From the IMG/VR virus record IMGVR_UViG_3300031841_002409, positions 1-47,373 of that record: a stretch of 47,373 nt of DNA; one strand, written 5' to 3'. Positions 33,919-42,107 of this stretch are shown here, in pieces. Below the pieces are notes generated by a model. The model was not told where the DNA came from and searched no databases. It worked only from the letters and a program-made list of their open reading frames with translations. Every line of letters starts with the position of its first letter. Position 1 is the first letter of the stretch. The stretch is from a virus. The position numbers and the translations under genes are program-made.

Positions 33919-35647
33919 TTGCCTTCACCTCCCTCAACATTGCGTCTAGGTCAAGTTCGCTACCCACGGACACCTGAGCCATAGCCATGAAATCAGTTGC
34001 ATCCTTGTCAACATATAAATCTAGTTCTTCAGCAAGAGCGACATATGGCACTAGTATTTTCACAAACTTGAATTCTTTAATATTGTCAAAAGATAGTTGT
34101 CCATCTGCCTCCAACTCATCTAGTTTATCGACAATCCCCTCAATAACACCTGATATCTGCTGCTCGAATCCCAACAGTTTTTTCTTGTTCTCTTTCAATT
34201 GAGCAGTCTTCGTCCTAATCTCAGGTTCCAACTCAGATATTCTATCTCTCAAGAGATTAATTTTCTTCCTGCCTTTTTCCAAGTCTTTCTTGTGTTGTTG
34301 CATTTCCTCGTTTGATGGAACATCATATTCCTTGAGTTGTCTTAATCTATCTAGTTGTTCAGGGTTCATATTGCGATATCGAATATGTTTCTTGGATAGT
34401 CTCTCTAGAGAATCTTTCTCATTCTTCAACTTCCTCTTGTTCTCTTCCATCTCAACGAACTCATCACTGTCTTCCAATGCATCTGTCTCATCCTCCACTT
34501 CCTTCTTCAGTGCTATGAGACTCGCTGCTCCCTCATCGTTGTCTAGGTATTTGAAATTACTAAGTTTCTCTAGGTTCGAGGTTAGTTCGTCCATTGTCAG
34601 TTTCACAGGTTTCATCGTGGTGAGTATGTCCTGCTTCATTCTATCATCGACTTTCTTACGGCTCAGTTCAGGTATCTTGCTATGCATCTCCCTAAGCAGT
34701 TCATATCCATCAGAGCCACCAGCATACCTCTTCGACAGTTTAGATATGAGTTGTGATGCTATTCTCTCAGCATCATTGAGTTCCTTCTTAGCACCGAGTC
34801 TCTTTTGCAGAGACGGATATACATCGAGGTTATCCAAGGTCTTGACTGAGAACATGTCGAAATCCTGTATCAGTTCTCCCTCATCGCGTGGTATGTTTGA
34901 GTATATGCCACGGCTTTTCACGATGTCTTTGTATATCTTTTTGGTCAGTTCCCTCTTGTCTGAATACTCATCTAGTATCTTACCTATGAGTATGGAATAC
35001 TCCATCAACTTAGGCTCTTCTTCTTTCTCCTTTCTTCCTGTTGCCATCTCAGGTATTTCTTGCTGTGATTCCGCTCTATCCCTCATTGTCTTTTCTTGCG
35101 CTTCTTTGATTCTCTTCCTGCTTTCAGTATCTGTAGGGAGAGTGTCTAATTCATCGAAGAATATTTGATTAACAAAACTTTCCATAAGAGATTTTATCTG
35201 TTCCTCAGATAAGTTTCTTTTATCATCATTGATGAGAAATTGATACCGCTGTTGTATTCTGTCATATTGACCTTCATCATATTTACGGTATGTTTCTTTC
35301 TGTACTTCCTTACCGTCAAGCGTCCTTACAAAATTAATCTTACCGTCCTTTATTTCCTTTACCTTCTGCTTGAAAGTAAGGCCAAAATAGTTCTTTTCAT
35401 CGTCCCTAGTTATTGATTTGACTTTTCTCTCTCTAGTCACTTTCTTTTTACCGGGGCCTTCTTTACGGGGCTTGAAGACCTCTTCTTCGTATGTCTCAGT
35501 CTTTACATCCACTCTTATTGCCGGTGTGAGGAAAATCGGATTGCCTTTATCATTAAAATCCTTGAACTTCTCGTCTTGTTTATCCGACTTATCGTTAGAT
35601 GGAACATACTTCGCCTCTTTCTTTTTCAAGATAGAGGCCCAACTCAT
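33911..35647 (-). CDS. Large coiled-coil virion protein with N-terminal tag, 578 aa
   Basis: It begins MSWASILKKKEAKYV, the tag at its extreme N-terminus. The body is very rich in Lys and Glu and largely helical. Long coiled coils occur in the last third (RKLKNEKDSLERLSKKH and ISELEPEIRTKTAQLKENKK). It ends with AQVSVGSELDLDAMLREVKA. GGTGATATC precedes ATG 35647. It is one of the largest proteins in the portal-to-capsid interval, where internal core or minor capsid proteins lie. Exact function is unknown. A rod-like internal protein is the simplest reading. Confidence 0.7.
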   Translation of the reverse strand: MSWASILKKKEAKYVPSNDKSDKQDEKFKDFNDKGNPIFLTPAIRVDVKTETYEEEVFKPRKEGPGKKKVTRERKVKSITRDDEKNYFGLTFKQKVKEIKDGKINFVRTLDGKEVQKETYRKYDEGQYDRIQQRYQFLINDDKRNLSEEQIKSLMESFVNQIFFDELDTLPTDTESRKRIKEAQEKTMRDRAESQQEIPEMATGRKEKEEEPKLMEYSILIGKILDEYSDKRELTKKIYKDIVKSRGIYSNIPRDEGELIQDFDMFSVKTLDNLDVYPSLQKRLGAKKELNDAERIASQLISKLSKRYAGGSDGYELLREMHSKIPELSRKKVDDRMKQDILTTMKPVKLTMDELTSNLEKLSNFKYLDNDEGAASLIALKKEVEDETDALEDSDEFVEMEENKRKLKNEKDSLERLSKKHIRYRNMNPEQLDRLRQLKEYDVPSNEEMQQHKKDLEKGRKKINLLRDRISELEPEIRTKTAQLKENKKKLLGFEQQISGVIEGIVDKLDELEADGQLSFDNIKEFKFVKILVPYVALAEELDLYVDKDATDFMAMAQVSVGSELDLDAMLREVKANE

Positions 35648-35651
35648 GATA

Positions 35652-35876
35652 TCACCAAGGGATGTTTTCTTTCTTCAACGGCTTTCTCTTGGGTAGTGTG
35701 ATTACGTCGGGTATGTCCCTTGCACTGGGGGGAGTGTTTCTCTCCTGACCCGGCTCAGGTCCAGCATACATGGAATAGTCACGGTTCTTCGTGACTGCTT
35801 CTCTCTGCTCTGCTCTCTGTCGCATCTCTGCTGCTTTCAATTCTCTTTGTAGTTCCTTTACTCCTTTCTCTGTCAT
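35652..35876 (-). CDS. Small protein of the portal region, 74 aa
   Basis: This 74-residue protein has a helical, charged N-terminal half (KELQRELKAAEMRQRAEQRE) and an unstructured, Pro-rich C-terminal half ending KRKPLKKENIPW. Its ATG overlaps the stop of a 33-codon gene (TAATG) with GGAGG eight bases upstream. No family is recognised. It may bind the portal or scaffold. Confidence 0.6.
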   Translation of the reverse strand: MTEKGVKELQRELKAAEMRQRAEQREAVTKNRDYSMYAGPEPGQERNTPPSARDIPDVITLPKRKPLKKENIPW

Positions 35877-35977
35877 TACATTTCCTCCTTGTCATATAGT
35901 GCTTCTAATTCTTCCTTCCATTGCCTTACTATTTCTAGATGCTCTAAGTCCTTCACCATAGCCGCAACGATTGCCAT
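35876..35977 (-). CDS. Very small protein, 33 aa, between portal and next gene
   Basis: This ORF runs from ATG 35977, overlapping the portal stop (TGATG), to a TAA overlapping the next start (TAATG). It fills the 98-base gap exactly. The product is MAIVAAMVKDLEHLEIVRQW and then a 13-residue acidic helix ending KEEM. It is probably translationally coupled to the portal gene. It also carries the GGAGG for the next gene. The double overlap is the main evidence that it is real; its role is unknown. Confidence 0.6.
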   Translation of the reverse strand: MAIVAAMVKDLEHLEIVRQWKEELEALYDKEEM

Positions 35978-37629
35978 CAGCCTACCCGCCTCTCTGTTCG
36001 TGAATCAACGTTTTGATTTCCTGCTTCTTTCGGTAGTCCTGTGAATCTCTTATCAGGACCGGTTTCCATAGATGGTTTATTCCTAGTTGCAGGTGGGTTT
36101 TCCTGTGGTTTGCTTGCAGCCAATAACTGCTGTTCCTGTAATTGTCCTAACTGACTTGCATCAATATCAGTTCCTGCGAATGGGTCCGTCTCTATTGCCT
36201 TGTCCTCTTCTTCCGCTGAACCTTGTTGCTCAGGTTTTGGTTCAGGTTTGGAGAATAGGAATCTTCCCTCATCATCCATATCAACCTCGAATCCTAGGTT
36301 CTTTATCGACGCTGCCACATTCACTTCTATCTCTCTCTTTCTCAGTTTGGCAATCTCATCCTCTTCCTCGGATGGTGGTAGTTTCAAATCCCAATCTGTT
36401 ATTCCGAACTCCTTCGTTATGTATGGGAAGACATAGTTGTTCCATATCGTCTGAGCCATCTCAACAGCACGATTTGTGACGAGTATCTGCATACCCTCGT
36501 TATTCAAACCACCACTGGAAGAATTGTCTGCCATGAAGATTTTACTTACCCCATAGAATGCGGATATCCTGTCTCTCAAGTCATCCTTGACTGAGATGTA
36601 GTCCATCTCCTTGAGTGAGTCCATGAATTTAATCCACTCAACAGAACCCTGACCGCCTTCTCCCTCTATGCCCATGACAGGTATGAAGTGCGGGTCTTTC
36701 TCCATTCGCTCTTTTACACCTCTCCAAAAGGACTTCATCGATTCGATGTTCCTTGTTTGAACAGCGAGTAGTCCTCTTGGCATCCTTGCTTTCGTGTATG
36801 ATGAGTTGACATAGTTATCCATCGCAATCAATGTAGTGATGGCATTGAACAGGGTGATGACAGGAGAAAGCCCATACAGCCTACCGGGTGAGTATTTACT
36901 AAAATGCAGAACTTCGTTCTCAAGATAGTATTGCTCCATGCCATTCACCCTGTTCACATAATGCACAGGATAGAGAGAGACACCTCCACCACATGTCTCG
37001 CATCTTGCTCCGGGGTCTTCTGTGATGAAGTCCCTGTGTCTTATGCAGGTGAATCCCTTGTTTCCTCTCTCTCCCATCTCATCGGCATATATGTGCATAG
37101 TCACAGGGTCGCCTCTGAAAATCTCCTTTATCCTGTGCATACGAATGACACCGTTATTGTCCAAGAAGTATTCCTTGACCATGACGAGGTATGCATCGTC
37201 CATGATGTTGAGGTCGTCTTCCATTTCCTTCAGAACCTCGATGAAGAGTTGCTGTGCCTTGTTGACACTTCCATCTATGAATTTCTCTATGTACTTGAGT
37301 TGCTTAGGGTCAGGCTTCCTCAAATCTGTTGAACCGCATTCTACACACTCATCAGTGGGTCTTTGATGCTCCTTCCCACAGGAGTTGCACTTCCTTGTGA
37401 ATCTCTCTTCCCAATGATATCCCCTTCTGAAAATCTCATTTTTCAACTGGGTGATGCAAGTTCTGAGAACTATGGATTGATTTGCGACATGGTAGATGAC
37501 AGGCGATGTAATCATGTATGAAACATCTTTCTCCTGTATGCCCGGATTGTACACCTTCCTGTCTCCGGGTTTAGGAGTGGTTCTCCTAAACAGGTTTGTT
37601 ATGGAGAATCTTCTTCTTTCCTCGACCAT
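35977..37629 (-). CDS. Portal protein with two zinc-knuckle insertions, 550 aa
   Basis: The protein forms the dodecameric DNA gate of the capsid. Portal features include YSPGRLYGLSPVITLFNAIT, then TTLIAMDNYVNSSYTKAR, DDLRDRISAFYGVSKIFM and GLNNEGMQILVTNRAVEMAQ. Two putative zinc sites sit in the N-terminal half: C81-x2-C84...C95-x2-C98 (CNSCGKEH and CVECGS) and C195-x2-H198...C210-x2-C213 (CIRHRD and CETCGG). Zinc knuckles in a portal are unusual and may brace its clip or wing. The C-terminus is long and Pro/Gln/Glu-rich. The gene lies after the LAGLIDADG-type protein and two genes after the terminase, with GAGTGAT before the ATG. Confidence 0.9.
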   Translation of the reverse strand: MVEERRRFSITNLFRRTTPKPGDRKVYNPGIQEKDVSYMITSPVIYHVANQSIVLRTCITQLKNEIFRRGYHWEERFTRKCNSCGKEHQRPTDECVECGSTDLRKPDPKQLKYIEKFIDGSVNKAQQLFIEVLKEMEDDLNIMDDAYLVMVKEYFLDNNGVIRMHRIKEIFRGDPVTMHIYADEMGERGNKGFTCIRHRDFITEDPGARCETCGGGVSLYPVHYVNRVNGMEQYYLENEVLHFSKYSPGRLYGLSPVITLFNAITTLIAMDNYVNSSYTKARMPRGLLAVQTRNIESMKSFWRGVKERMEKDPHFIPVMGIEGEGGQGSVEWIKFMDSLKEMDYISVKDDLRDRISAFYGVSKIFMADNSSSGGLNNEGMQILVTNRAVEMAQTIWNNYVFPYITKEFGITDWDLKLPPSEEEDEIAKLRKREIEVNVAASIKNLGFEVDMDDEGRFLFSKPEPKPEQQGSAEEEDKAIETDPFAGTDIDASQLGQLQEQQLLAASKPQENPPATRNKPSMETGPDKRFTGLPKEAGNQNVDSRTERRVG

Positions 37630-37634
37630 TCAAA

Positions 37635-39098
37635 TCACTCTTCCTCTTCCTTGTTCGGTCCCTTATGCTCAAAGAGAAAATCACTGGCATCATCTAGACT
37701 TGACCACTCATCATCATCCAAGTCGTATTCCTCCGTGATTTCCTCTAAGTCATCGATGGCATCATTCAAGTTGCCCTTCTTGACCGTATCCAACTCACTC
37801 ATGAGATTCATCTTAGTGTTTTCCTTGTATTTGGCTATGTTGTCCAAGTCTATATCATATCTAGACCAATCGAACTTCCTGTTGTCCTTGTGATTCTCGT
37901 ACTTCATCAACTTGAACAACTCTGCAATCCTAGGCTTTGCCCAAGACTCCTTCTTGTATCCCTTCTTTATCTTGATTAACTCCAATAGTATGTCTGCTTG
38001 CTCTGCCTTTAGTCTGAAGTGCGGTCTGCATTTAGTGAGCAGGTCATGTACGTCTTTCTGCGAGTAGAAGTTCAATCTGTTTATCAGACGGGTATCCTGC
38101 GGTGACTTCTCATCTAGATGCAATCTGCCGCCCAGTGATTTCTGCATCTCCAACATGAATGCCTTCCCTCTGTCTCCTGTAGCCACTAGACCGACACGCG
38201 GATTGTTGTTCTTATCCATCGTGATATAACCATCAGAGTCGATGAAGGCAGCAGTGTATGCATAGATGTCCTTCTTGATATCGTCAGACAACTTGAACAT
38301 TTGACCATTGACATTTGTTATGTTCATCTTCTTCGTCATATTGGCAATCATAGGGGCTGTGGATTTCCTCATCAGATTGTCAGGTAGTCTATCGTGTATC
38401 TCCCTAGATGATATTCCGGGTGACTCACATACCATCTTGGTTATCGTATCGGCAAGCACATCCTTGACGGACTTGGTGTTGTAGTTCTTGTATATGTTCT
38501 TGAACTGCTTTTTGGAGAGTGACATCTGTTTCGTATGTTGTGCATACTCAGGACCGAGCGATGTGGACTTCCTGAATAGTTTGGCCTCCCAATACTTACA
38601 CACTTCATCAACCAGTGCAGCCCTAGTCTCATAGTCGTCTATCTTGCTTATTTTTATCAGGTCGGATTCCTTGAGAACCATGTCCTTGACAGCGGGTTTG
38701 TATTTGCTAATCCAGTAAATCGCATCTATGCTCTTCTCCAAATGGTCGCTGTACCCGTCGATGAGATTATCGATTGCTTTGGTCATCTCTATTTTCTTCT
38801 CTCCCTTGAGGGTTCTCCTGAACATTCTCATCTGCTTGACTATATCGGGTATGTCCTTGCCTTCAATCTCGTATCGTTTTACAACGACATCGAGTTTCCT
38901 ACGAGCATCAGTGAGGGAGATTGAGTTTTTCTTGGCGAAGTTCTTGACGATGTTTTCATGACTGTCAAGTGATTGCCTACTCAACCAAGTTTTCTCTAGT
39001 TCAAGATTGTCTCTTATTTCCCTCTGTTGTTCCTGTAGTTCCTCTTCTTCTTCCTTGAGGTCGGCAAGTCGTCGTAGTTCTGCTGCTGTTTGACTCAT
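37635..39098 (-). CDS. Winged-helix / LAGLIDADG-like protein between terminase and portal, 487 aa
   Basis: Residues 1-215 are helical and charged. Residues about 222-270 fit a winged helix (CESPGISSREIHDRLPDNLM then MTKKMNITNVNGQMFKL). Residues 283-380 look like a single LAGLIDADG unit: AAFIDSDGYITMDKN (acidic residue kept), LEMQKSLGGRLHLDEKS, and CRPHFRLKAEQADILLELI, typical of the family's end. The C-terminus is very acidic. Homing endonucleases usually sit in introns or inteins; here the domain is part of an ordinary gene fixed between terminase and portal. It may recognise viral DNA for packaging, like a terminase small subunit. AAGAGGTGAAAAA precedes the ATG. Domain calls are moderately confident. 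Confidence 0.75.
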   Translation of the reverse strand: MSQTAAELRRLADLKEEEEELQEQQREIRDNLELEKTWLSRQSLDSHENIVKNFAKKNSISLTDARRKLDVVVKRYEIEGKDIPDIVKQMRMFRRTLKGEKKIEMTKAIDNLIDGYSDHLEKSIDAIYWISKYKPAVKDMVLKESDLIKISKIDDYETRAALVDEVCKYWEAKLFRKSTSLGPEYAQHTKQMSLSKKQFKNIYKNYNTKSVKDVLADTITKMVCESPGISSREIHDRLPDNLMRKSTAPMIANMTKKMNITNVNGQMFKLSDDIKKDIYAYTAAFIDSDGYITMDKNNNPRVGLVATGDRGKAFMLEMQKSLGGRLHLDEKSPQDTRLINRLNFYSQKDVHDLLTKCRPHFRLKAEQADILLELIKIKKGYKKESWAKPRIAELFKLMKYENHKDNRKFDWSRYDIDLDNIAKYKENTKMNLMSELDTVKKGNLNDAIDDLEEITEEYDLDDDEWSSLDDASDFLFEHKGPNKEEEE

Positions 39099-39109
39099 TT
39101 TTTCACCTC

Positions 39110-40546
39110 TTAGAAGTTAATCCCCATCATTCCTAATCCACTTTGTTGTCGTGGCCTCGGACCAGTATCAAAGATATCCAAATCATCCAACAATATGAAA
39201 GATTCTGCCTGACCCTGTGCTGCTGCATTCGCCAAAGCCAGCCCCATGACTAAATCATCATGCGCCCCAACACCCTCGAATCTACCCGAATCGGTTATGG
39301 AGAACATGGATAATTCCTCGATGAGAAGGTTCGTTATCTGCCTACTGTTGTTATCGCCATATGGAAATCTCATCTTGCCATTCTCTATGTTCATCTGTAG
39401 ATTCAAGATTATCTCCTGCTTCTTCTTACGAGTCGTATCGAAGTCCTTCACATTCAAATCAGATATGTTTCTCAACTCCTGTGTGAACGCCTTGGCGAAG
39501 GTATTCGTTTCATACAGGATTTGCTCAGGCTCAAATATCTTCCCCACCATTCTGAGTTTATTCAGGTTCTCCCTGAACTCCACGTTCTTAGCCCGGTCAA
39601 CATGCACGACGGTCTTGTTCTTCTCTTCATCCACCTCTAGAACAACGATGACGTTGTAATCTCCATCAGTGGATATCGCAGGGTCAACCCCGACATAATA
39701 CTTGTAGCCCTTCTCTTTCCGATGACCCAGTTTCAAAACGTAGTCCTTGTTCTTGCACTTCGCTACGAACTCAGGATTGAATAATGCGGTCCCTGTAGAT
39801 ATTGGAACACATAGATACTCTCTTGTGAATTTCAAAGAACCTATCTCTGCCTTCCTCTGCATCAGCGCATCATAGTTCCAACGCTCAGGCCAAAGCGGTT
39901 CATTCAGAGAATTCAGACAAGGATACTTGTTGACGGTGTATGCCTCGTTTTCCTCCAACTGAGAGAATATGTCGGTGTATGTGAATGGTGTGCCAATCAT
40001 CCTCAATTTCGATGTATGGTGAAGCGTCGGTATCATATCCCCGAAGAACCAGTCAGTCACTCTCTGTATTCCTGACATGCTGAATTCCTTCAGAGGGTCG
40101 TCAATGATAATCTCCTGCGGGTGAAGTCCACGAATCTGAGAACCGACGGAACGCTCTAGAATCGCATTGCCATTGGTGAGTTGAATATTACCGATGGCCC
40201 AACCCCTAGAGGGCTTGTATGGTTTCAATGCTGGATGATTGAAGTATCGGTCTATCTCCCTCATGTGAACAAGCGTCTGCTTTTGGTTCGATGAGATGTA
40301 TAGCATCTGATATGGTGGCTCTTGGAACACTAGGTTCCATACCACCCAACTGTGCATGAAGACCGATTTGCCGTGGTCACGACTACAGACGATTACCGTT
40401 CTATCTGTTGACTCCATGTGTTCGAGCCATTCTTGCATGTATGGCGGGAACATCTTTCCCAATAGATTCTGAAAGAAATATGGAAAGGAGTTCTTCGACA
40501 ACTCCATATCCATTTTCGTGACGAAATCTAGGTTCTCTAACTCCAT
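39110..40546 (-). CDS. terL: Terminase large subunit, 478 aa
   Basis: This is the DNA-packaging motor. The ATPase half has VIVCSRDHGKSVFMHSWVVW as Walker A (HGKS; the usual first Gly is Cys) and EIIIDDPLKE as Walker B, with SSNQKQTLVHMREI and MIGTPFTYTD between and after. The nuclease half has the RNase H-type acids in YYVGVDPAISTDGDY, ILYETNTFAKAF and GAHDDLVMGLALAN. I chose ATG 40546, three bases after the previous stop with GTGGTGA just before it, over two in-frame GTGs. It precedes the LAGLIDADG-like protein and portal. No small subunit is obvious; the next gene or a tagged protein might supply it. Confidence 0.93.
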   Translation of the reverse strand: MELENLDFVTKMDMELSKNSFPYFFQNLLGKMFPPYMQEWLEHMESTDRTVIVCSRDHGKSVFMHSWVVWNLVFQEPPYQMLYISSNQKQTLVHMREIDRYFNHPALKPYKPSRGWAIGNIQLTNGNAILERSVGSQIRGLHPQEIIIDDPLKEFSMSGIQRVTDWFFGDMIPTLHHTSKLRMIGTPFTYTDIFSQLEENEAYTVNKYPCLNSLNEPLWPERWNYDALMQRKAEIGSLKFTREYLCVPISTGTALFNPEFVAKCKNKDYVLKLGHRKEKGYKYYVGVDPAISTDGDYNVIVVLEVDEEKNKTVVHVDRAKNVEFRENLNKLRMVGKIFEPEQILYETNTFAKAFTQELRNISDLNVKDFDTTRKKKQEIILNLQMNIENGKMRFPYGDNNSRQITNLLIEELSMFSITDSGRFEGVGAHDDLVMGLALANAAAQGQAESFILLDDLDIFDTGPRPRQQSGLGMMGINF

Positions 40547-40548
40547 GC

Positions 40549-40854
40549 TCACCACTTGACTTTATCAGCCCAATAAGCAGCAGAAGTTGGTCCTCTCTTT
40601 ATGTTCTTGGCATGGCGAGCCTTGAATGATGCTCTCTTCTTTCTTCTCTTGCCCTTGGGATTTTTCTCTGTGACAGTATCAGCACCTTGCTGACCGAAGC
40701 GAATCGTCTTGACTTTATCGCCATCTCTAACTACAACGACATGGGATTTCTTCGGATGCTTAGGGGTTCTCTTTGGTTTGCTGAATCCACTGACACCTGC
40801 TCTAACTAATGCAGGGTGACGTTTTTTCTTTTTCACGATATCAAACCAAGTCAA
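40549..40854 (-). CDS. Small basic protein with N-terminal tag, 101 aa
   Basis: The start is TTG 40854, overlapping the phosphatase stop as TTGA, with GAGAGGTGATG upstream. It begins MTWFDIVKKKKRH. The rest is very basic, with a final segment ASFKARHAKN...TSAAYWADKVKW. Short motifs of the form 'F-ARH...SA-YW---W' recur in small virion-module proteins of many tailed viruses. It may bind DNA or the capsid interior. Function is unknown. Confidence 0.7.
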   Translation of the reverse strand: MTWFDIVKKKKRHPALVRAGVSGFSKPKRTPKHPKKSHVVVVRDGDKVKTIRFGQQGADTVTEKNPKGKRRKKRASFKARHAKNIKRGPTSAAYWADKVKW

Positions 40855-41444
40855 GACATCACCTCTCTAATATATGCCCTACCAATCATCTCACCTATTT
40901 GCTTTCCTACTTTTTTGTCTGATGGATAATGCACACCCATCTCCACTCTCGCATCTGATACCTTCTCAGCGACATCCATCAGTGCCTTCTTCTTATCGGG
41001 GAACTTGTGCGCTAATGCAACGGCGATTCCGAATGCCTCTATCGAATGACCGCTTGGGAAGGAAGGCGTATCGATAGTATGTGTTTTCGGTTTCTTTATC
41101 TTATCACTTACTTGATATGGTCTTGCTCTGTTGTACCTGACTTTCTCCCTTATGGTGTATATCTCTAAATCTTTGATTAAATCTGAATAGTCCTCTTCCT
41201 CATCATCAACTAAATCGAAGAACATGTCTCTAGCATCCACATCTGTCTCCTTCATCTCGGCTGGCTCTAGTTTCTTGTTCTTCATAGCGGCCAAAACAGC
41301 AGTAATCTCTTTCTCATTATCAGGATAGTCGAACTTGGGAATATCCACTTTGACTTTAGGGGTCGCTTTCAAAAGCCCTTTTTTAGTATCAGACAACTCA
41401 CCGGTCCAACCACCGTTTTTCTTCAATATGTTGAACCAACTCAT
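40851..41444 (-). CDS. PAP2-type phosphatase with N-terminal tag, 197 aa
   Basis: All three PAP2 signature motifs are present: K101-x6-RP (KVRYNRARPY), PSGH (130-133), and R166-x5-H172-x3-D176 (ARVEMGVHYPSD), with the usual Ser before R166 replaced by Ala. The family removes phosphate from lipid or soluble phosphates via a phospho-His intermediate. This protein has no clear membrane span, so it is probably soluble. Residues 1-10 are the tag MSWFNILKKN, and about 90 acidic linker residues lie between tag and catalytic part. The start overlaps the previous stop (ATGA). Substrate unknown; enzyme class confident. Confidence 0.88.
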   Translation of the reverse strand: MSWFNILKKNGGWTGELSDTKKGLLKATPKVKVDIPKFDYPDNEKEITAVLAAMKNKKLEPAEMKETDVDARDMFFDLVDDEEEDYSDLIKDLEIYTIREKVRYNRARPYQVSDKIKKPKTHTIDTPSFPSGHSIEAFGIAVALAHKFPDKKKALMDVAEKVSDARVEMGVHYPSDKKVGKQIGEMIGRAYIREVMS

Positions 41445-41590
41445 CTTTTCTTCTCCAACTCTTCCGCTATGTTTTCTTTCTCTTCTCTGAGTTGTCTGAA
41501 GTCATCCCCATCTATGTCTCCATCCTTGTCCCTGTCTAGTTTCTTCTGCCCACCAACAAGTTTCTTCTTCAGTGTGTCTTTCCAATCCAT
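41441..41590 (-). CDS. 49-aa tagged protein with an EF-hand-like loop
   Basis: This short gene runs from ATG 41590, overlapping the previous stop (TAATGG), to TGA overlapping the phosphatase start (ATGA), filling the gap exactly. The product opens with the tag MDWKDTLKKKL. It then has LDRDKDGDIDGDDF, a calcium-loop pattern D-x-D-x-D-G-x-I-x-x-x-(D/E), with Asp at position 12 instead of the usual Glu. A charged helix (QLREEKENIAEELEKK) completes it. Single EF-hand-like loops are also found in dockerins. Calcium binding is inferred. Confidence 0.75.
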   Translation of the reverse strand: MDWKDTLKKKLVGGQKKLDRDKDGDIDGDDFRQLREEKENIAEELEKKR

Positions 41591-41829
41591 TACTCCCCAC
41601 TCACCAGTTTCTCCACTTTCTTCAATGTTTCTTCCATGAGTTCTATTTCATCATCTGAATAATCTTTTAGATTATTCCTATCTACTCTATACTTGATATC
41701 ATTCAATACAATTGCTACTTTCTTAAACAGTGACAACATCTCCTTGTGTCTATCTCTATCTACAGTATACTCTATGACTTCCTTCTTCAATGTATCAACC
41801 CACAAACTGCCATTTTCTTGTTCCATCAT
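41590..41829 (-). CDS. Small helical tagged protein, 79 aa
   Basis: It has the tag slightly inside the N-terminus (SLWVDTLKKEVIEY) and a two-helix acidic body (HKEMLSLFKKVAIVLNDIKY and DDEIELMEETLKKVEKLVSG). Two ATGs in tandem start it at 41829, overlapping the previous stop. No other domain is recognised. Confidence 0.65.
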   Translation of the reverse strand: MMEQENGSLWVDTLKKEVIEYTVDRDRHKEMLSLFKKVAIVLNDIKYRVDRNNLKDYSDDEIELMEETLKKVEKLVSGE

Positions 41830-42107
41830 CTTCCCTCTATTCTTCTATAGACTTTTTTTCCAGCCTTTGTTCTAGGGACATGTTGCCTACCTTTCCTTTT
41901 TCCCTCTCTTTTCTTTCTGTTCTCTGCGGCTCTTTGTTGTGGTGTGAGTGCCTCGGCAACTGCTCTAGGGGCGTATCTTCCCTTCTTCCCTTTTTTATTT
42001 TTTAATTTACCCATGTCCACCCAGTCTTCCCTGTTCCACTCAACCATGTCCTTTTGAGCGTCAGTGAGTTTCTTTCTCTTCACTAAGGAGAACCAATCAA
42101 TTGACAA
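41826..42107 (-). CDS. Small basic tagged protein, about 93 aa
   Basis: I prefer TTG 42107, which gives MSIDWFSLVKRKK and lies five bases after AGGTGG, over GTG 42116, because the tag then sits at the N-terminus as in its neighbours. The body is very basic (KLKNKKGKKGRYAP, AENRKKREGKRKGRQHVPRT). A second WNREDWVDM segment follows the tag. It may bind packaged DNA. The start overlaps the previous gene's end by 11 bases. Confidence 0.65.
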   Translation of the reverse strand: MSIDWFSLVKRKKLTDAQKDMVEWNREDWVDMGKLKNKKGKKGRYAPRAVAEALTPQQRAAENRKKREGKRKGRQHVPRTKAGKKVYRRIEGR

